A DNA stretch of 64,000 nucleotides, taken from contig JAKCOZ010000001.1 of NCBI GenBank assembly GCA_022605955.1, positions 21,010,146 through 21,074,145 on the forward strand, given 5' to 3'. The notes under the pieces are model-generated. The model was given only the letters and a program-made list of their open reading frames with translations. It had not been told where the DNA came from and did not search any database. Source of the DNA: Rallus limicola (taxonomy: Eukaryota > Chordata > Aves > Gruiformes > Rallidae). Shown piece after piece: positions 13,924 to 27,322 of the stretch. The translations under genes were made by a program, and so were the position numbers. How positions within the stretch are numbered: position 1 is the first letter of the stretch; every line of letters begins with the position of its first letter.

Positions 13924-14112
13924 TCCACTCCCTTTCTTCAAAACTAAGCACCTCTCCAAAGAATCATTAGCCTCTTTCCGCTCTCACTGGAGTGACAGAA
14001 ATTGCCTCATTCTTCTGAGCTGCAGAACTTCCAAAGCAGCTGCTGTGCAGGGCAGCAGCAAAGCACCAACCAGGAACAGCTCTTCTTGCCAAGTGGCTGG
14101 TGGTAAACAGAA
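13924..14112 (+). repeat. dispersed repeat, copy B (unknown family)
   Basis: Partner of the copy at 12066-12240. It carries about 16 extra bases after CAGGAA relative to copy A (CAGCTCTTCTTGCC). Differences scattered through the blocks suggest an old duplication. Confidence 0.75.
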
Positions 14113-17100
14113 GCCAGTATTGCCAGGTACTAGTAAAGGGAATGACACGTACCCGTTGCCTCAAGTGACATGCGGTAGTGAGTATCTGGTGTTATCTGCT
14201 ACCTGTCCTTTTAGAATATCAATATATTTGAGCTGTAAATCAGAGGCACTTTGTTGGACTGATTGCCCCTTTACGTGATTACAGCACTGTTGTAATGTAG
14301 CCATTAGTCTCCTAATGATCCACTGAGGAGACCACTGATGTCTTTATGTTGCATCAAAATCTGCAATAAAGGCTTACTATACCCCATAGGCTTCATATTA
14401 GTCAACGAGTTTTGAGGCTATGCTTTCACAAGATACAGGATTATATGCCCTATACAACACCATCACGTGGCGGTAGACTGAATTACAGGTTCTTTGGCAA
14501 AGATAAAAGGCCCGAATTTCCATGGTAACAAATAACAAGATCATCACCTGGTCTTTCAACATCTGACAATTATAACTGCTACATAAAGAGCAGAAGAATT
14601 TTGGACACAGATTACTTCCAGTATCAAACCCACAGTCACTTGACTTCTTCATACATTGCATAAGATGATCTAGTTACTAACCAATTTCTCATATACGTGG
14701 AAAATTTATTTATCAATTTTGCACATATAGAAAGAAACAGTGAGTTGCTGAAGTGTGTGAGTCCCATAGTATTCAATTATGGCTAACACAGTCTCATTCT
14801 GTGCAATAAGATTCTGAACACAAGAAGCCTAGTTGCTGAAAACTCATTTTCTATTTTAGACAACAGACCAAGTGCTTTTCTAGATAGACAATGGATGAAG
14901 AATAAAGCAGCTGGGACAGCTATAGCTGTTTCTAGCTTTAGAACTACCTAGCTTGCATAACCTTGAACAAACCAATTTCATCTGTATTTATCTTATTTTC
15001 ACCATGTGTGAAAGTGAAGCAATGATGTTTATTCACCTTTTAAATGCTCTTCAAATTCCCTGATTCAGGGAACCATTCAGATCCATACAAATACTATTCT
15101 TTTGAAATTCTCCTGTATACATACATACATATAACCCAACCACTGGAAGAGTTAAAGTTTTAAACAAAATGCCACATTGCGGTAAGGATGATAAATGATA
15201 GTCTATCAGACTTAGGAAGACAGTTCAGTAAATACAATAAAAATAGATTTGTTTACATAAGGGATAAAAATTGGCTATTACTTTCAAACTAGAGGTTAAT
15301 GTATGCTATATTACTGCAGAGAATCCCTCAAACCATTTTTAAACAATACTATAAAAGTTACATAAAATTTAATGGCACGTTAAGTAGAACACCCCAGCAG
15401 GTCCTCTGCTTACTGCAAGTATATGGCACAAAGTTCATAGGTTACTTGAGACTCATTCTCCCAGCCAAACGAGTCAAACAATAACACTTCTAGGCACTGA
15501 AACACTTTTCCTTGGATTTCAGCAGAAGCAGATGTGTGGCTGACTACACACAGAACAAAAAGAATAGTTTGAAAAGAGGATGGCAGCAAAAGCATAAGCT
15601 CAGCTTGCAGTTTATCTGTAATCATCCCTGCCTTTCACCTTGACACTAGCTTTCTAATATAAACCTCTTCATCTGAAGATCAGTGCAAAGCTTCAGTAAA
15701 TCGGAAGCTCATTTCTTCATGTGTGCTTCAGATTCCTCTGCTAAACAAATTGGTGCAGTGTTTCAATCTTCATTTTAGTTTGGGGTGTAAGTTCTGAGTC
15801 ATCATCATTTAATTTTCTCCAAGCCTCCAATTCGTTTTCTGTTTTCCTTCCTGGATGTGTCATAACAACTGAATTGTACCACCCCACTAAAATGGTAAAG
15901 CCCAGCAGACATCTGCCAGCAACAAAATCCTGTTCTCCCACTCTAATTCCCCACACATTCCACTTTTCACACCACTTTACTTGCATCCTCTCAATAAAGT
16001 GGTAGAGCCTAGTAAGCAATTTCTTTTCATTCTCCACAACATTCTGCCAATGCTAACACAGAGATGAGGCAATACATCAAAAAGTCGCCTCAGAGAAGAG
16101 CGCACTTGCTCTGCATGCTCATTTCCCAGCCCTGTTTCTATCAATATTCCAATGAGGTTAAATTCCCTGAAGTCAGTGACTTCCCCGTAGGTAGGGTATC
16201 TGTCAGTTCTGGGTCAATACTGTGTTAATGAACCATGAAAGTGTTCTTTTCAGAATTTCTAAGCAATTTTGATTTGAGAAAAAAATCAGCTGAGAGAAGT
16301 TTTACTGTTTCAAATATAATAGAAATTCTTTTCAAAAGTTTCCAGCATTGTTAAAACAGGAACAATAGGGAAAAAAAAGAAACCCCTTAGTCTGAGCTTT
16401 GGGATACCATCATTAATATAAAGGAGTCAATACTCTAGTATATTTCTTTCTAAAAATGTCATTACATATCAGAATTGCATGCAAAAGAAAAGTAGTCAGG
16501 GATTAGCAGTAAGAGAAAGGTGTTACAAGCAAGGCAGAAAAATTTCATCTGGAAAGGTGTAAAAATTATGAATAAAAAGCAAACATAATTTAAGACAGAG
16601 GAGCCTTTAAAAGTTGTTAATAAAGCTCTGTATTTGGCAGCTACCTTACCTGAACTAGGACTTTGATTCCTTTGAGGGTGAATCATGTTTGAACCAGGTT
16701 TCAAGGACAGTTCTCCTCTTACAAACGCATAGAACATGCAACTGTGTCCAATTTCTCCTACCAGATCTGGGTTGGGCAGTGACTGCACTGTGTTCTAGCA
16801 ATTGCATGTCAGTCGATAGCTATATAAGTATTAATCTTGCAGTCTGGGTTAGCACAGACTGTGAAGTAGACTGTGAAGCACCTCTACAGAAATACCCACA
16901 GCAAATCACCTAACCACAAAGTTGCTACATCTCGTTAAACTCGTGTTAACAGAAGGGTCCGAGAAAAAAGGTTTTTAAGAGAGACCTCACCACAGAGCTC
17001 AGACAGGGAAACGTCACTATCAGACAGCGGGTTCAGTTATGATTGCAGTAAGAAATGATAGCAGCCATTCTAAGGAGCGGGAGAGTTGCCAGATGACAGC

Positions 17101-20100
17101 TCATTGAAATTATCATGAGGGCCATATAAAAAGAAAAACACTTGCAGCAGCCCAACACTTCAGAGAACTAAACTGATAAATACCTATACCAACCTTCGCT
17201 CAACCAATATCTCAGGACCTTGGAAATTTACAATTTCTAGATCAATTTTCATGTGCAGGACTCAAGTGCAGAAATCTGAACCAAAGTAATTTCCTTTTTG
17301 CCTCCTCCACAAATTCCACCTTCGTGTCATGCAAGCACAAGGGTTTTTCAATAAAGTAGCCATACACTTGAGAGAAGAGGCGGTTACATTTTAATGCAGG
17401 TGAAACCACGTGGCTTCTAATCTTATTGTCGAAAATGACTCAATGGTTTTAGCTGCAACTTTCTCTCCCGTTGCTTTGTAAGAAGAAAACAAAAAACTCA
17501 GAAGCTTATCAAAACTGAGCTACGCCTAAAACCTGAAATTCAGGTGGTTTGGGTTTGGTTAAGTTATAAAAATGTTCAGGCAGAGGTTAATGTTAGAAAG
17601 TGTCAGGCAATCTGAAGTTCAGGTGTTAGCCGCTCTGATGAGTAGTGCCAATGACAATATTATGGTGCAAAAGTATCGTAATTTATCTATATAATTACCC
17701 AATTTGAGTTCTGCCACTCAGCTGATGATAGCGTTACAGTATATTTAGTTTGCTTTTGCAGAAGTATTTAATTTTCAAACACTTATATGGACTTTGTACA
17801 GTGAGACAGAATGAATTGCTCTTTAGGGATTGGGCTGCCCCTCACTGATTCCAGCTTGAGCTATACCAGATGCCAGGTAGCCCATCCAGCAGAGCTAATG
17901 TTTAATCTTTCTTCTTTTACATCCACTAAATATTACTTTATATAATTGTGCTAGAGCACTAAGACAATAATGAATGAATAATGCATGAAGAACTCTGGAG
18001 AGGTTTCAGCAAATTCTGTAAGGAAACGAGTCAAAATGAATCTGAGCAAGATACAGGACATGGTGCAATAATGTCTGGTTTCTTCTGAATAAAAAGAAAG
18101 AACAAGTGTCCTATCACTGATATTTTATCTTGAGCCAGTATTGTGTCTAATGTAAACATTTACAATGTGAAATAATAAATTAAGAACAACTGTTCCATTA
18201 GGAAATTAATATATTACGCAATAATTACCATCAGCTTCGACACTAAAATCTTAACAATATGTTTGAATTTTTAAAGATGGCATTTCTTAGCAGTTTTACA
18301 GCATGTCACTTTGAAAGACCTTTTAGATACTTGCCAGATGTGATACAGTGGTAGAGGAACACTGCAGCATACAGCTTATTTATCCTTAGGTTACCCCATC
18401 CTTTTTCTCTCAAAACAGAGAAATTATTTCTGAATTTCATAATGATCTTGCAAGATAAACACTGAAAATTAGTAGAGCTGGAAATTACTATATTAAAGAG
18501 AGCATTATATTCTTTAATTCTAGTGCTAAGAACATAAACCTTTCCTAAGTCCTACTTATCAGTACAATGACGTCATCCTGGAGTAGGGGAAAGGATAATC
18601 TTCCTCGTTGCTGCATTATTGAAGAACTGCAAGGAGTTCTGATAAATATACTGTTTATCAGGCATATGTTTAATTACAATGAATACTAAAGAGTCTTTTA
18701 CATAGGAAGGAACATGTTGTGGGGTTTAAAAGCCTGTTTTCTTTATTTATGCTATTTTTTCTCCCTACAATACAGCAACATGTTCCAAACATTTTTCAGT
18801 GCTTCCTCTCTGCTCTTTGCCTTCACTCCACCAGCTGTCACTCCAGTGACATTTCCCAAGCATGAAGCTGACAAAAAGCAGGGTAGGGCTTAAGTGCTTA
18901 AGCTGTGGAGATCAGTAGCAATATGGTAAAATATCAACAGAACTCAGTGTTTTAGGAACAATTTCTGATATCGTTACACGCTGTTACTTGAATGGATGGC
19001 GCTTTTACTACATGACCCCAGTGCTGAATATAGTTCAACTATCTTAGAAACTTAAAAGGTTACCTAACTACAGCACACATCTATTTTGTCTGTGAATTTC
19101 CTGGTTTTATAACAGGATACCCCATTTAAACTAGAAATGAAGAAAGCCTAGCCTGATTAATACAAAGACATTTCCGTATAGACAATTAAGAAAACTATTA
19201 ATAATGCAGAAAAGAGGGCAAAAGAGAGAGTACAGGACAGATGTTTGAGAAATGTGTTTTTCTCCTGGTTTGCACATCTTCTCAACCAATTTATTTTTCA
19301 AACTCCAAAACGGTATTTACAGGCCAAATTTGTCTGAAATTCTGGTCTATAAAGGGTGAAGAGGAGTTATCACACAGGGAAGCTGTCCTCCAAGTTTTCT
19401 TCTCACTTTCTAGTTCTTGCCTGTTATTTGAGCCACTGTGTCCAAGACCCAAATACTGACAGGAAAAACTACTACAACATGCAGAGCTAGCGTAAACATT
19501 TTCTTCAACCTGTAAAAATGCTGGTCTCACTACTGAAATTAAATAAACTCAACCACTCCAACATCAGAAAAACAGGTCAATGTGATTTTTAATAGCCTCC
19601 AACTATCTTACTTAGAAACTATAATTTTAGAAAACATTCAAGGTAAGATTTCCGGTTTGTCAGCTGGCTTGATTATGGCATTGACCATTCTCACTGGTAT
19701 CTATAGACTGAACAGGGAGTGAATCTTAACTTCTCTTCTCTGAGAAATAGTTCCATAGTGTTTCCCTTCTTCCCACATCACATGGTAAGAAAGAGGGAAA
19801 ATTACCACAAGCCTTTCTGTTACTGCTCATGAGGAGTCAATATCATGATGTGCAGAAGCAGTGTCCAAGAAGTGAAGACCCAGAGAGCCTGTTACATCCT
19901 GTAGTGTGGACATAGCCTTGCACTGTGGTGTGTTTCCACTGCTCTGACTTACAGGCGCTGCCACACCTCTAACCAAGTGTGAAGGAGCCCTCTAGTGTAA
20001 AAAAGAAAATGAACCTACCACCCATATTTTGTACACAATTAATGCAGCAAAAAAATGACTGCAGAGGCATTCCAGAAACACATGCTGACCAGAAGTTGCA

Positions 20101-20156
20101 ATAATTATAAAACATCCTGAATCTCAATCCTGAAGAAAAAAAAACGTTGTGTGTAT

Positions 20157-20190
20157 GGGGGGGGGGGGGGGGGGGGAGGGGCAGGGGGAG
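20157..20190 (+). repeat. G20 homopolymer and adjoining G-rich tract
   Basis: Twenty consecutive G (20157-20176), then AGGGGCAGGGGGAGG. The + strand has ample runs for G-quadruplexes. It is followed by a short TACACACACA stretch. Length is probably variable and prone to sequencing error. Confidence 0.95.
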
Positions 20191-23100
20191 GTGTACATAC
20201 ACACACAGCTAGTCTTAATGGGCGTTACAAAATAAAGTGATTTCAGGACTAACGTGTGAGTGACCATAAGCCCAGTCTTAATTGAAAAAGGAATCTAAAA
20301 ACTTGAGAATGATGCAGAAATAAACAGCAGATCTTGTGAGCTAAAATGCTTAAGAGAAAGCCTTTTTGCAGACCCTGCGTACTAGGGTAAGTTTTATCTG
20401 TTATGTGCTGGTCATTCAAATAGTCTGGAGATGTAGCCAGTTTGCTCTGTAATACAAATAATAGCCAGGAATTTCTAGTACTTGGATTTATTTTCCAGTA
20501 ATACAGCTTCACTACAACAGTTCCATCTCTTTATCTCATATGATCTAGAAAAATCATGTGTGTATAGATACACCCCACTACATCATGTAATTCAGGTAAT
20601 ATTCCCATAACGTATACACTTGAAGACACAAGAAGCCATTGGAGAGGCAGCATAAACCTTCATGGTACCTGTGGTATTCTATGAAGGTGCTGCATAGTAG
20701 CCGTTGGTAAAAAGAGGAGTCATGTAAGTAGAGAGAGACAGGCACATAAAGAGGGAGAATTAGAGATTCAGCCCCACACAGGTCAATAATACGCAGCTAT
20801 TTTCTGCATCAAAACTTCAGGTTTATTCTTTATATTGCCAAGATTATAAAAACATATCAAGGATGATGCTTAAATTGATTTTATTTTATTACCACTAATT
20901 CTAAATGTAATATGTTGCATTTATCCAGTCTAAAAACAATATTGTTCTGAAGTTATATAAAGAAAACCATATGCAAGAGTTTATTTTTGTGTTTTTAATC
21001 TTTAGAGTGATCACAGTTGATTGCATAGCAATTTTAAGATGCTGGATGAAAAGTCAAAACAATTATGAAGTTTAAATTGATAACAACTTCTTTAATGCCC
21101 TGCTGTCTAACTGCTAGAGGGATAAACAAAGAATACCTAGAATGCTGGAATGAGTTTAAGAAATTAATTAGAAAAGTTATGAAGTGATATTAGAAGACAA
21201 AAAGTAACGCATGAGAGGCATAAGCAACTGACAAATGAAGAAAGATTGCAAATAATTAAGCAAAATCACAAGAGATGAGATTTAGATAATCACTTAGAAG
21301 CAAAGAAGAGAAAACTCAGACCCATTTTAGAAAAACAGAACTGTGAAAATGACTTCGTTTTATTTCCATTCAGGCTTTTATCCTGGATGCTGACCTGAAA
21401 CTTTTCTGAATTTCACAAAAGGGAAAAATGAGTTCTGCAAAATAAAAGTGTCATCCTGGTTATGGCCCTTCTGCTGGAAATCTTATGTGAACAGCTACTC
21501 TTGCTAAACTTGCTGAACTTCTTGCTTCCAGACAGGCTGCACAGCCTCCTTGGGTTATTTTGGCACCTCCCTTTCTGGCTAGCAAAGAGGAGTTCAGAGG
21601 AATGCAAAATGAAAAACAAGGGGAAAAAAATAATCCAACTTTCCCAAACCACAGAAAACTTTCATTTGGTATACATTTTGACCAAAGGTTCAGTGAGACG
21701 AATAGTCATATTTTGTCCAAAATTCACTCTTGGTGGAAAGAACTTTAAAATGTTTTGGTACCTAAGGACCAGGAAAGAAATATTGTACTGTTGGCACCTA
21801 CATTCACACTCCAGTCTATAAATATTAAAAGTGCAGGAGGCTGCAAGTATTATCACAATTACGTAATAGCACCTTTTAGGAAGCAGTTAGAGGAAATGGT
21901 ATTCCACTTTTTAATGACATTTCAATGGCTAGTGACAATATTACTTTGAGTATGCTATAAAACCCCCCATTTTTTTAACTGCATATCTGTAATATTTTAA
22001 AATGACTTAACCTCCCTTGGACATTAGCCTATTCCTTTAGTTGTATCGAATTAGAAGAAGGAATTACTAGGATTTTCTTGCTTTCATGAGGCTTTTTTGT
22101 GTGGAAGTATTGCTTTCTATCCTGTTTGTTTCAGTTTATATATATCAATATCAGATTTAACTGTTGAACTGACTACTTAAGAATAGCTATTTTAAAATAT
22201 TTATGATCTTATTAATTGAAATTTTGGGTACCAACAGAGTATGCCTGAACATAATTTTCCTTTATACAATTTGCCTCTTAGTTTCACATTTGAATACTGG
22301 ATTATTCATTTCAAACACAGCTAAATAACTTGCAACTACAGAAATAAATATCTAGCCTCACAACAAAAATATTTGAAGAGGCCTTAATACTGATGTTTAT
22401 GTCCAAGAATATCTTCAGACACAACTCAGAATCTATGCTTTCAGGTGATCAAAAGCTTTCTTCAAAGTCCTCCAAGCTTTGAGATTTATTAGCATTTACA
22501 AGGATAAAAATTGAATGATAGGTGTTGAAAGTTTGAGGATTAAAAATGGCTGTGATTTCTAACAACCAACACAGGAATAAAAGATTTTTTAGAAATGCAC
22601 TTCATAGGAATTACTAGGTTTTACTTTCTCATTTTCTATGATAGCATGTAAGCCCTCCACTGGCCAAGTACACTTAAGACAAGTATTTTTTCTTTTTTTC
22701 CACAATCCACAAGAACTTCCTCCCCCACCCCCGTAACCATCATTGCTCCTGAGCAGGGATAGACTGGTGCAGTGGATGTCACAATGTGCAAAAAATGTCA
22801 GGATATCAGGAGGAACATCCACTTTTCTGCTGAACTGGATTCCCTTGCTTAAATGTTAGATGCAGAAAGCTGTGACTCAAAGTAAGCCAGTGAGTTTGTG
22901 GAATTTAAAAGTCAGATCAACTTCAATATTTCTGCAGCCCTTTTAAAGTTTGCAGTATTCCTGTATGACCTGTAAGAGAGACCAAACCTAGCCAAACAAG
23001 AGGACAGCAAGATCACCAAATAAGGTAAGCCATTGGAAAACATTTTTAACTGATGCAGAGGTTTCAATCATTAATCAAGTCTAAACAAGCTGGAAAGGAA

Positions 23101-23758
23101 ATGGTAAAAGAAAGGAATAATTCTGGTTACTTAGAAAAACTTCTCTTCAAATGGAAATGAACTTTTAAAACCTTTGAACTTCCCTGAAAAGGCCATTGAA
23201 ACCTAGCAAGTGAGAACAGAGAAATTCTACTCAGAAGCTGTGACTGGAGAGATCATTGTCAGCCCTGTAAAATAAGGATTGCTTCCTGTTTGCTTCATAA
23301 ACCAATTTTACTGACTAAAAGCACTGCCATTTTCAACAACCCTACAAAAACTGTAGTTTTGGTATTTAAGATGCTATACTGGAACCAATTTCTCCCCACA
23401 CTATACCAGTGTTCCATTATAATAATCCCTGCATGTCTTCAGTAATAACAAGGTGAGCTGGATGGTCAAGGAGCACACGAGTAGTTTCATTTATCGTTCA
23501 GCAGTGACTTCTTTTGCTTTATGTTCCTGTCACTGGAACTGCTTGGTCCAGCGCTTCTCGTGGTATTAAATCACTAAGAACGGAGCTACAACTGGTAGAA
23601 ACGCTGTGTGAGTGAAAGGTGAATCAAACACAGGAGTGTATTTCAGCTAGGTTTAGTTCTTGTTCTGTTTCCAGACACAACTCCAAGCCCCTTTCTCACC
23701 CCAGTGACTTCATCCTCACTCCCTAATGACTACATACTACACTGGAAAGTTTCACTTC

Positions 23759-23783
23759 TTTTTTTTTTTTCTTTTTTTTTTTT
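23759..23783. repeat. poly(T) tract
   Basis: T-run of about 25 with one C. No retroposed body with target duplications is visible next to it. Confidence 0.9.
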
Positions 23784-23877
23784 AATCTCATTAGACAAGT
23801 TTAACAGGGGCATCATGACCTCAAAGAATGTTTCATTTCAAGATTAGATTTTTACATGCCGTACTGATAAAGGAAGA

Positions 23878-23960
23878 CAGCCATATGGTTAAAGCTCTGG
23901 CCTGGTGCTTATGTTGATGTAGGTTCAGTTCCTGGCACTGTCACAGCCTTCCCTGTGCGA
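23878..23960 (+). mobile_element. relic of a tRNA-derived SINE (MIR-like)
   Basis: The order GGTTAAAGCTCTGGCCTGG (tRNA A-box-like region), then AGGTTCAGTTCCTGGC (B-box-like; consensus GGTTCRANYCC), then ACTGTCACAGCCTTCCCTGTG (cf. ...ctctgccacagacttcctgtgtg) matches MIR-type and turtle Pol III SINEs. The 3' LINE-derived half is not recognisable. It is ancient and not expected to be transcribed. Confidence 0.6.
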
Positions 23961-26090
23961 ATAATTGATAGGTAGACTCGGTAAATATTACTGAAATTAA
24001 GTACTATCTTTCTCTGCATAGAGCTCTCTTAATTTAGGATAAATTAAGCTGTTCAGCTTCAGTGATGATAAAGAATCTCTCATAGTCTTTCAGCCTTAAT
24101 TTCCTTTATGAATGTAGCAGTTAATTTGCTCTTGATAATCAGGAATCTTGTACATCAATCTTCACAAGTAAAAGTATCCCAATATGCCAAAAGAAGCAGA
24201 CAATTTAAAAAAAAATGTTTTCTGAAAAAACATTCACATTTAAAATGATGGGCATAAGAAAACTGCATCCTGAGTTTTTACTAAAAGTATGAAGTCATCT
24301 TACTGCACTTTAAGCATTTTAAGCCATTAAAGTAACATCATTCTGACTTGTACATAAAGGTTCAATAAGTAAAAGTCTAAACAAGATCCAGACAATGCAC
24401 AGCTGAATCTTCTTTGCTTCTGATGCTGTTGCTGCATCATTGTACAAGGTTGGATGCTTCTTGTTGACAAAGCCCTTGGCAATGAACACCAGATCTTAAC
24501 TAAACAGAGCTTATAGGTCTAGACTTAGACCACGTTTAGGTAAATCTATCGAAGTTACCTGCATTAGACAAATATAAAACTAGGGTAAGTGAGAAGTAAA
24601 CCAGGCTGTTTCTTTCTTTTCTTAATGTCATACCTGCTTCTAATAAGGGAATGGGAATTGTCTACCTCCATAGCAGGTAAGATGACAGTGGCCTGTTCTC
24701 ATCTGCTTACCTTCTTGTAATGCTACTGCTGCATAAATAGAAATAAAAATTGCAATGAGTGTCAACAGGTGCACTCCTGGATAGTGTGAAAAGCATTAGA
24801 AAGTTGGTTATGCAAGAGCCATTCACACATTCTGCTTCTAACCAGATGGTGATTCCAAAATGCAGGAAGAAGAGTACTGTGTTTGTCATTTGTTGTTTGC
24901 TTTTATATCTCAGAATACAGCTGAGATAAAAATCCTGCTTATACAGGGCAAAGAAATGTATTGCTTGTTGCATGGTCAGTAGCATTAACCATAGGGCAGT
25001 CATTCTATTTCACATTGCACATCTGTATTCTTTTGTTCTTACATCCTTCAAAGAATCACAGCACATCCATTCTCTGCAAACCTCTCTAGATGCCACTAAG
25101 ATAGTATTTGCTCACTGAACTGTAATGTTGGAAGACAAAGTAAGTATCTGAAGCAAAGCCTTCTAATAGCAAGGAAGTCTTCCTTGATTTTAATAGACCT
25201 TGCATTAGGTTATATATAAATATCTTCTGGCACCTGTTTCATCAAGACATAATCCTGACTGCATTGAAAGATTTCCTAGCAACTTCAATGATGCTAGGAT
25301 TTCACTCAATTACGGGTTTTGCATTGTTATGCATTTGATATTCTAAATAAAATGAAGTTTTACATTGGCTATGGGATAAGAAGCGTATGAGAGCTCCTGT
25401 CATGATTGATCACCCTTCCACCACACACAAGGGTAATATACTGTGAGACGAAAATCAAGAGGTGAGAATGTATTGTTATTGTGGATGGATCGCGGTATTA
25501 CCATAGTCCTCGATGCACTACAGTGGGCAATATTGAAATGTAACAATGACCTACTGGTTTCTAATTATCTTGTCCTAAACTCCAATAAACCTGGCTATTC
25601 TTGCAATAGTGAATTTCTTTCCAGCAGAGCATTTCCCTTGCCAAAGTATATATTTTTTGGCAGCAACTGGCACTTTCCAGCTCTGGAATCTGACGTAGGC
25701 TTGTAAATTGTGCTAGGTTGGCTAGGTTTTCACCCTCCAGAGCACTGAATCAGTGCAAAACAATAGATTATATTGTTTCCCACTCTTTCTGCTATTTTTT
25801 TTTCCTCAAAAGAATTTTTAACTCTTAAATTTCCATTTCGTACCCCAGTGCAATACTCACAAATGTATAGGTCTTTCTCTTCGCATATTGCAACTGGTTT
25901 ATGGACTACTATGTGAAACATAGTAGTGTTTTTACATGCTTAGGCTTAATGGCCTCCAAAATAGCCATAACAGTGCAGCTATATGTGAGAGGAAATTGTT
26001 ACAAGTGCTGTACCTTGAAAATGAGTTTAAGGGAAGAAGATTTTTTTTTTTTAATTAAGTACACAATGAAGAAAAAAATACTTCTGAAAT

Positions 26091-26560
26091 AGAATCACAG
26101 AGTCATAGTGGTTGGAAGGGACCTTGAGAGATCATTGGGTCCAAACCCCCTGCCAAAGCAGCTCCCTAGCTCATATTGCACAGGGAGGCAAACAGACGGG
26201 TCTTGAATATCTCCAGAGAAGGAGACTCCACCACCTCCCTGGGCAGCCTGTCCCAGGGCTCTGTCACCCTCACTGTGTAAAAATTCTTCCGCATGTTGGT
26301 GTGGAACTTCCTGTGCTTTAATTTGCAGCCATTGCCCCTTACCTGTCTCCACAGACCACTGAAAAGGGGCTGGCTAATTCCACCTGCATCCCATGCTTAA
26401 GATATTTAAAAACATTAATTAGGTTCCCCCTTAGTCTTCTCTTCTCAAGGCTGAACAGTCCCAGCTCATTCAGCCTTTCCTCATAAGGGAAATGCTCCAG
26501 GCCATTAATCGTCTTTGTAGCCCTCCTCTGGACTCTCTCCAGGAGATCCCTGTCTTTTTT
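26091..26560 (-). mobile_element. CR1 LINE, 5'-truncated 3' end
   Basis: CR1 is the dominant non-LTR retrotransposon of birds. Read on the minus strand, the element ends in CTATGACTCTGTGATTCT, a short run of the CR1 octamer tail. Before it lies the signature TCTCAAGGTCCCTTCCAAC and, upstream of a stop at 26168-26166, an open frame with CR1 ORF2 C-terminal signatures: RGNGCKLKHRKFHTNMRKNF, then RLPREVVESPS and LEIFKTRL. The frame is uninterrupted for about 56 codons, so the copy is only moderately old. Further 5', the minus strand has the usual CR1 phrases for the region before the C-terminus. Truncated at about 470 bp, typical of CR1. It is a fossil within the IGF1 intron. Confidence 0.96.
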
Positions 26561-27289
26561 ATGGCAATTATAGGGGGAAAAAAATCACTTTCTTCAACTG
26601 TATGGCAGGCTAAATAAACAGACATACAGATAAAAAATTAAGACACCTTTTGGAATAAATCTACATTTGTCAGCTAACTGACTTTTAAGAATTGGACTAG
26701 TTTTACTCTCCATTTGAAACATCAAACTGTTTGTTTTTTTTTGTAAGGTACATAATTATAAATCTAATAATCTATAAATCAGACAAAATGCTCTGTGAAG
26801 TCTTGATAGATCAGTACTAACTGAATGCCTATGTCTTACTCTCCTAGAATTTGAGAGCAATGAGCAAATATCTTCTTGCCTTAGACTTGGTAATTAATGC
26901 AACCCAGTATTCCACAAAGCAGTAGCTGTAGCGCAATATTTCAGTCTTAACAAATGCATATGCTTTCATAAAGATTTTACTTGTGCATACTGATAGAGCT
27001 TATCCTCTATTCTCATGCATATTAAATTAGACTTCAGAGCTAGATCATCCATTCATTGAGCATTTATAAATGCTAATATATGCTCATTTTGATGAATACA
27101 AACAAAAATCAGTCTAAGCATAATTATTTTTTGGCACTAACAAAACATTGAGGGAAAATGGAAGCTAAATATTAAATATCGTAGCTTCAAACTGCATGCA
27201 ACTTATTTACATGAAAATCAGATTGCCTACTTTGCAACATTTAAAGCTTGAGGTATTTCTGTTAAGGGACTATAACAGTTCATAAGATT

Positions 27290-27322
27290 TGTTGTTTGTT
27301 TGTTTATTTGTTTGTTTGTTTC
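27290..27322. repeat. (GTTT)n microsatellite
   Basis: Repeated GTTT units, one with an A change, about 33 bp. Similar shorter runs lie near 50284 and 39043. Confidence 0.95.

Noticed and set aside
19860..19980. GTGTGGACATAGCC phrase as part of a hAT-type element
   Set aside because: A single short phrase resembles a turtle DNA-transposon relic, but no terminal repeats or second block supports it.
26095..26352. 85-codon minus-strand frame with a Gly/Gln-rich protein
   Set aside because: It lies within the CR1 3' end, in the wrong frame; the true ORF2 C-terminal frame is the one ending at the stop at 26168-26166.
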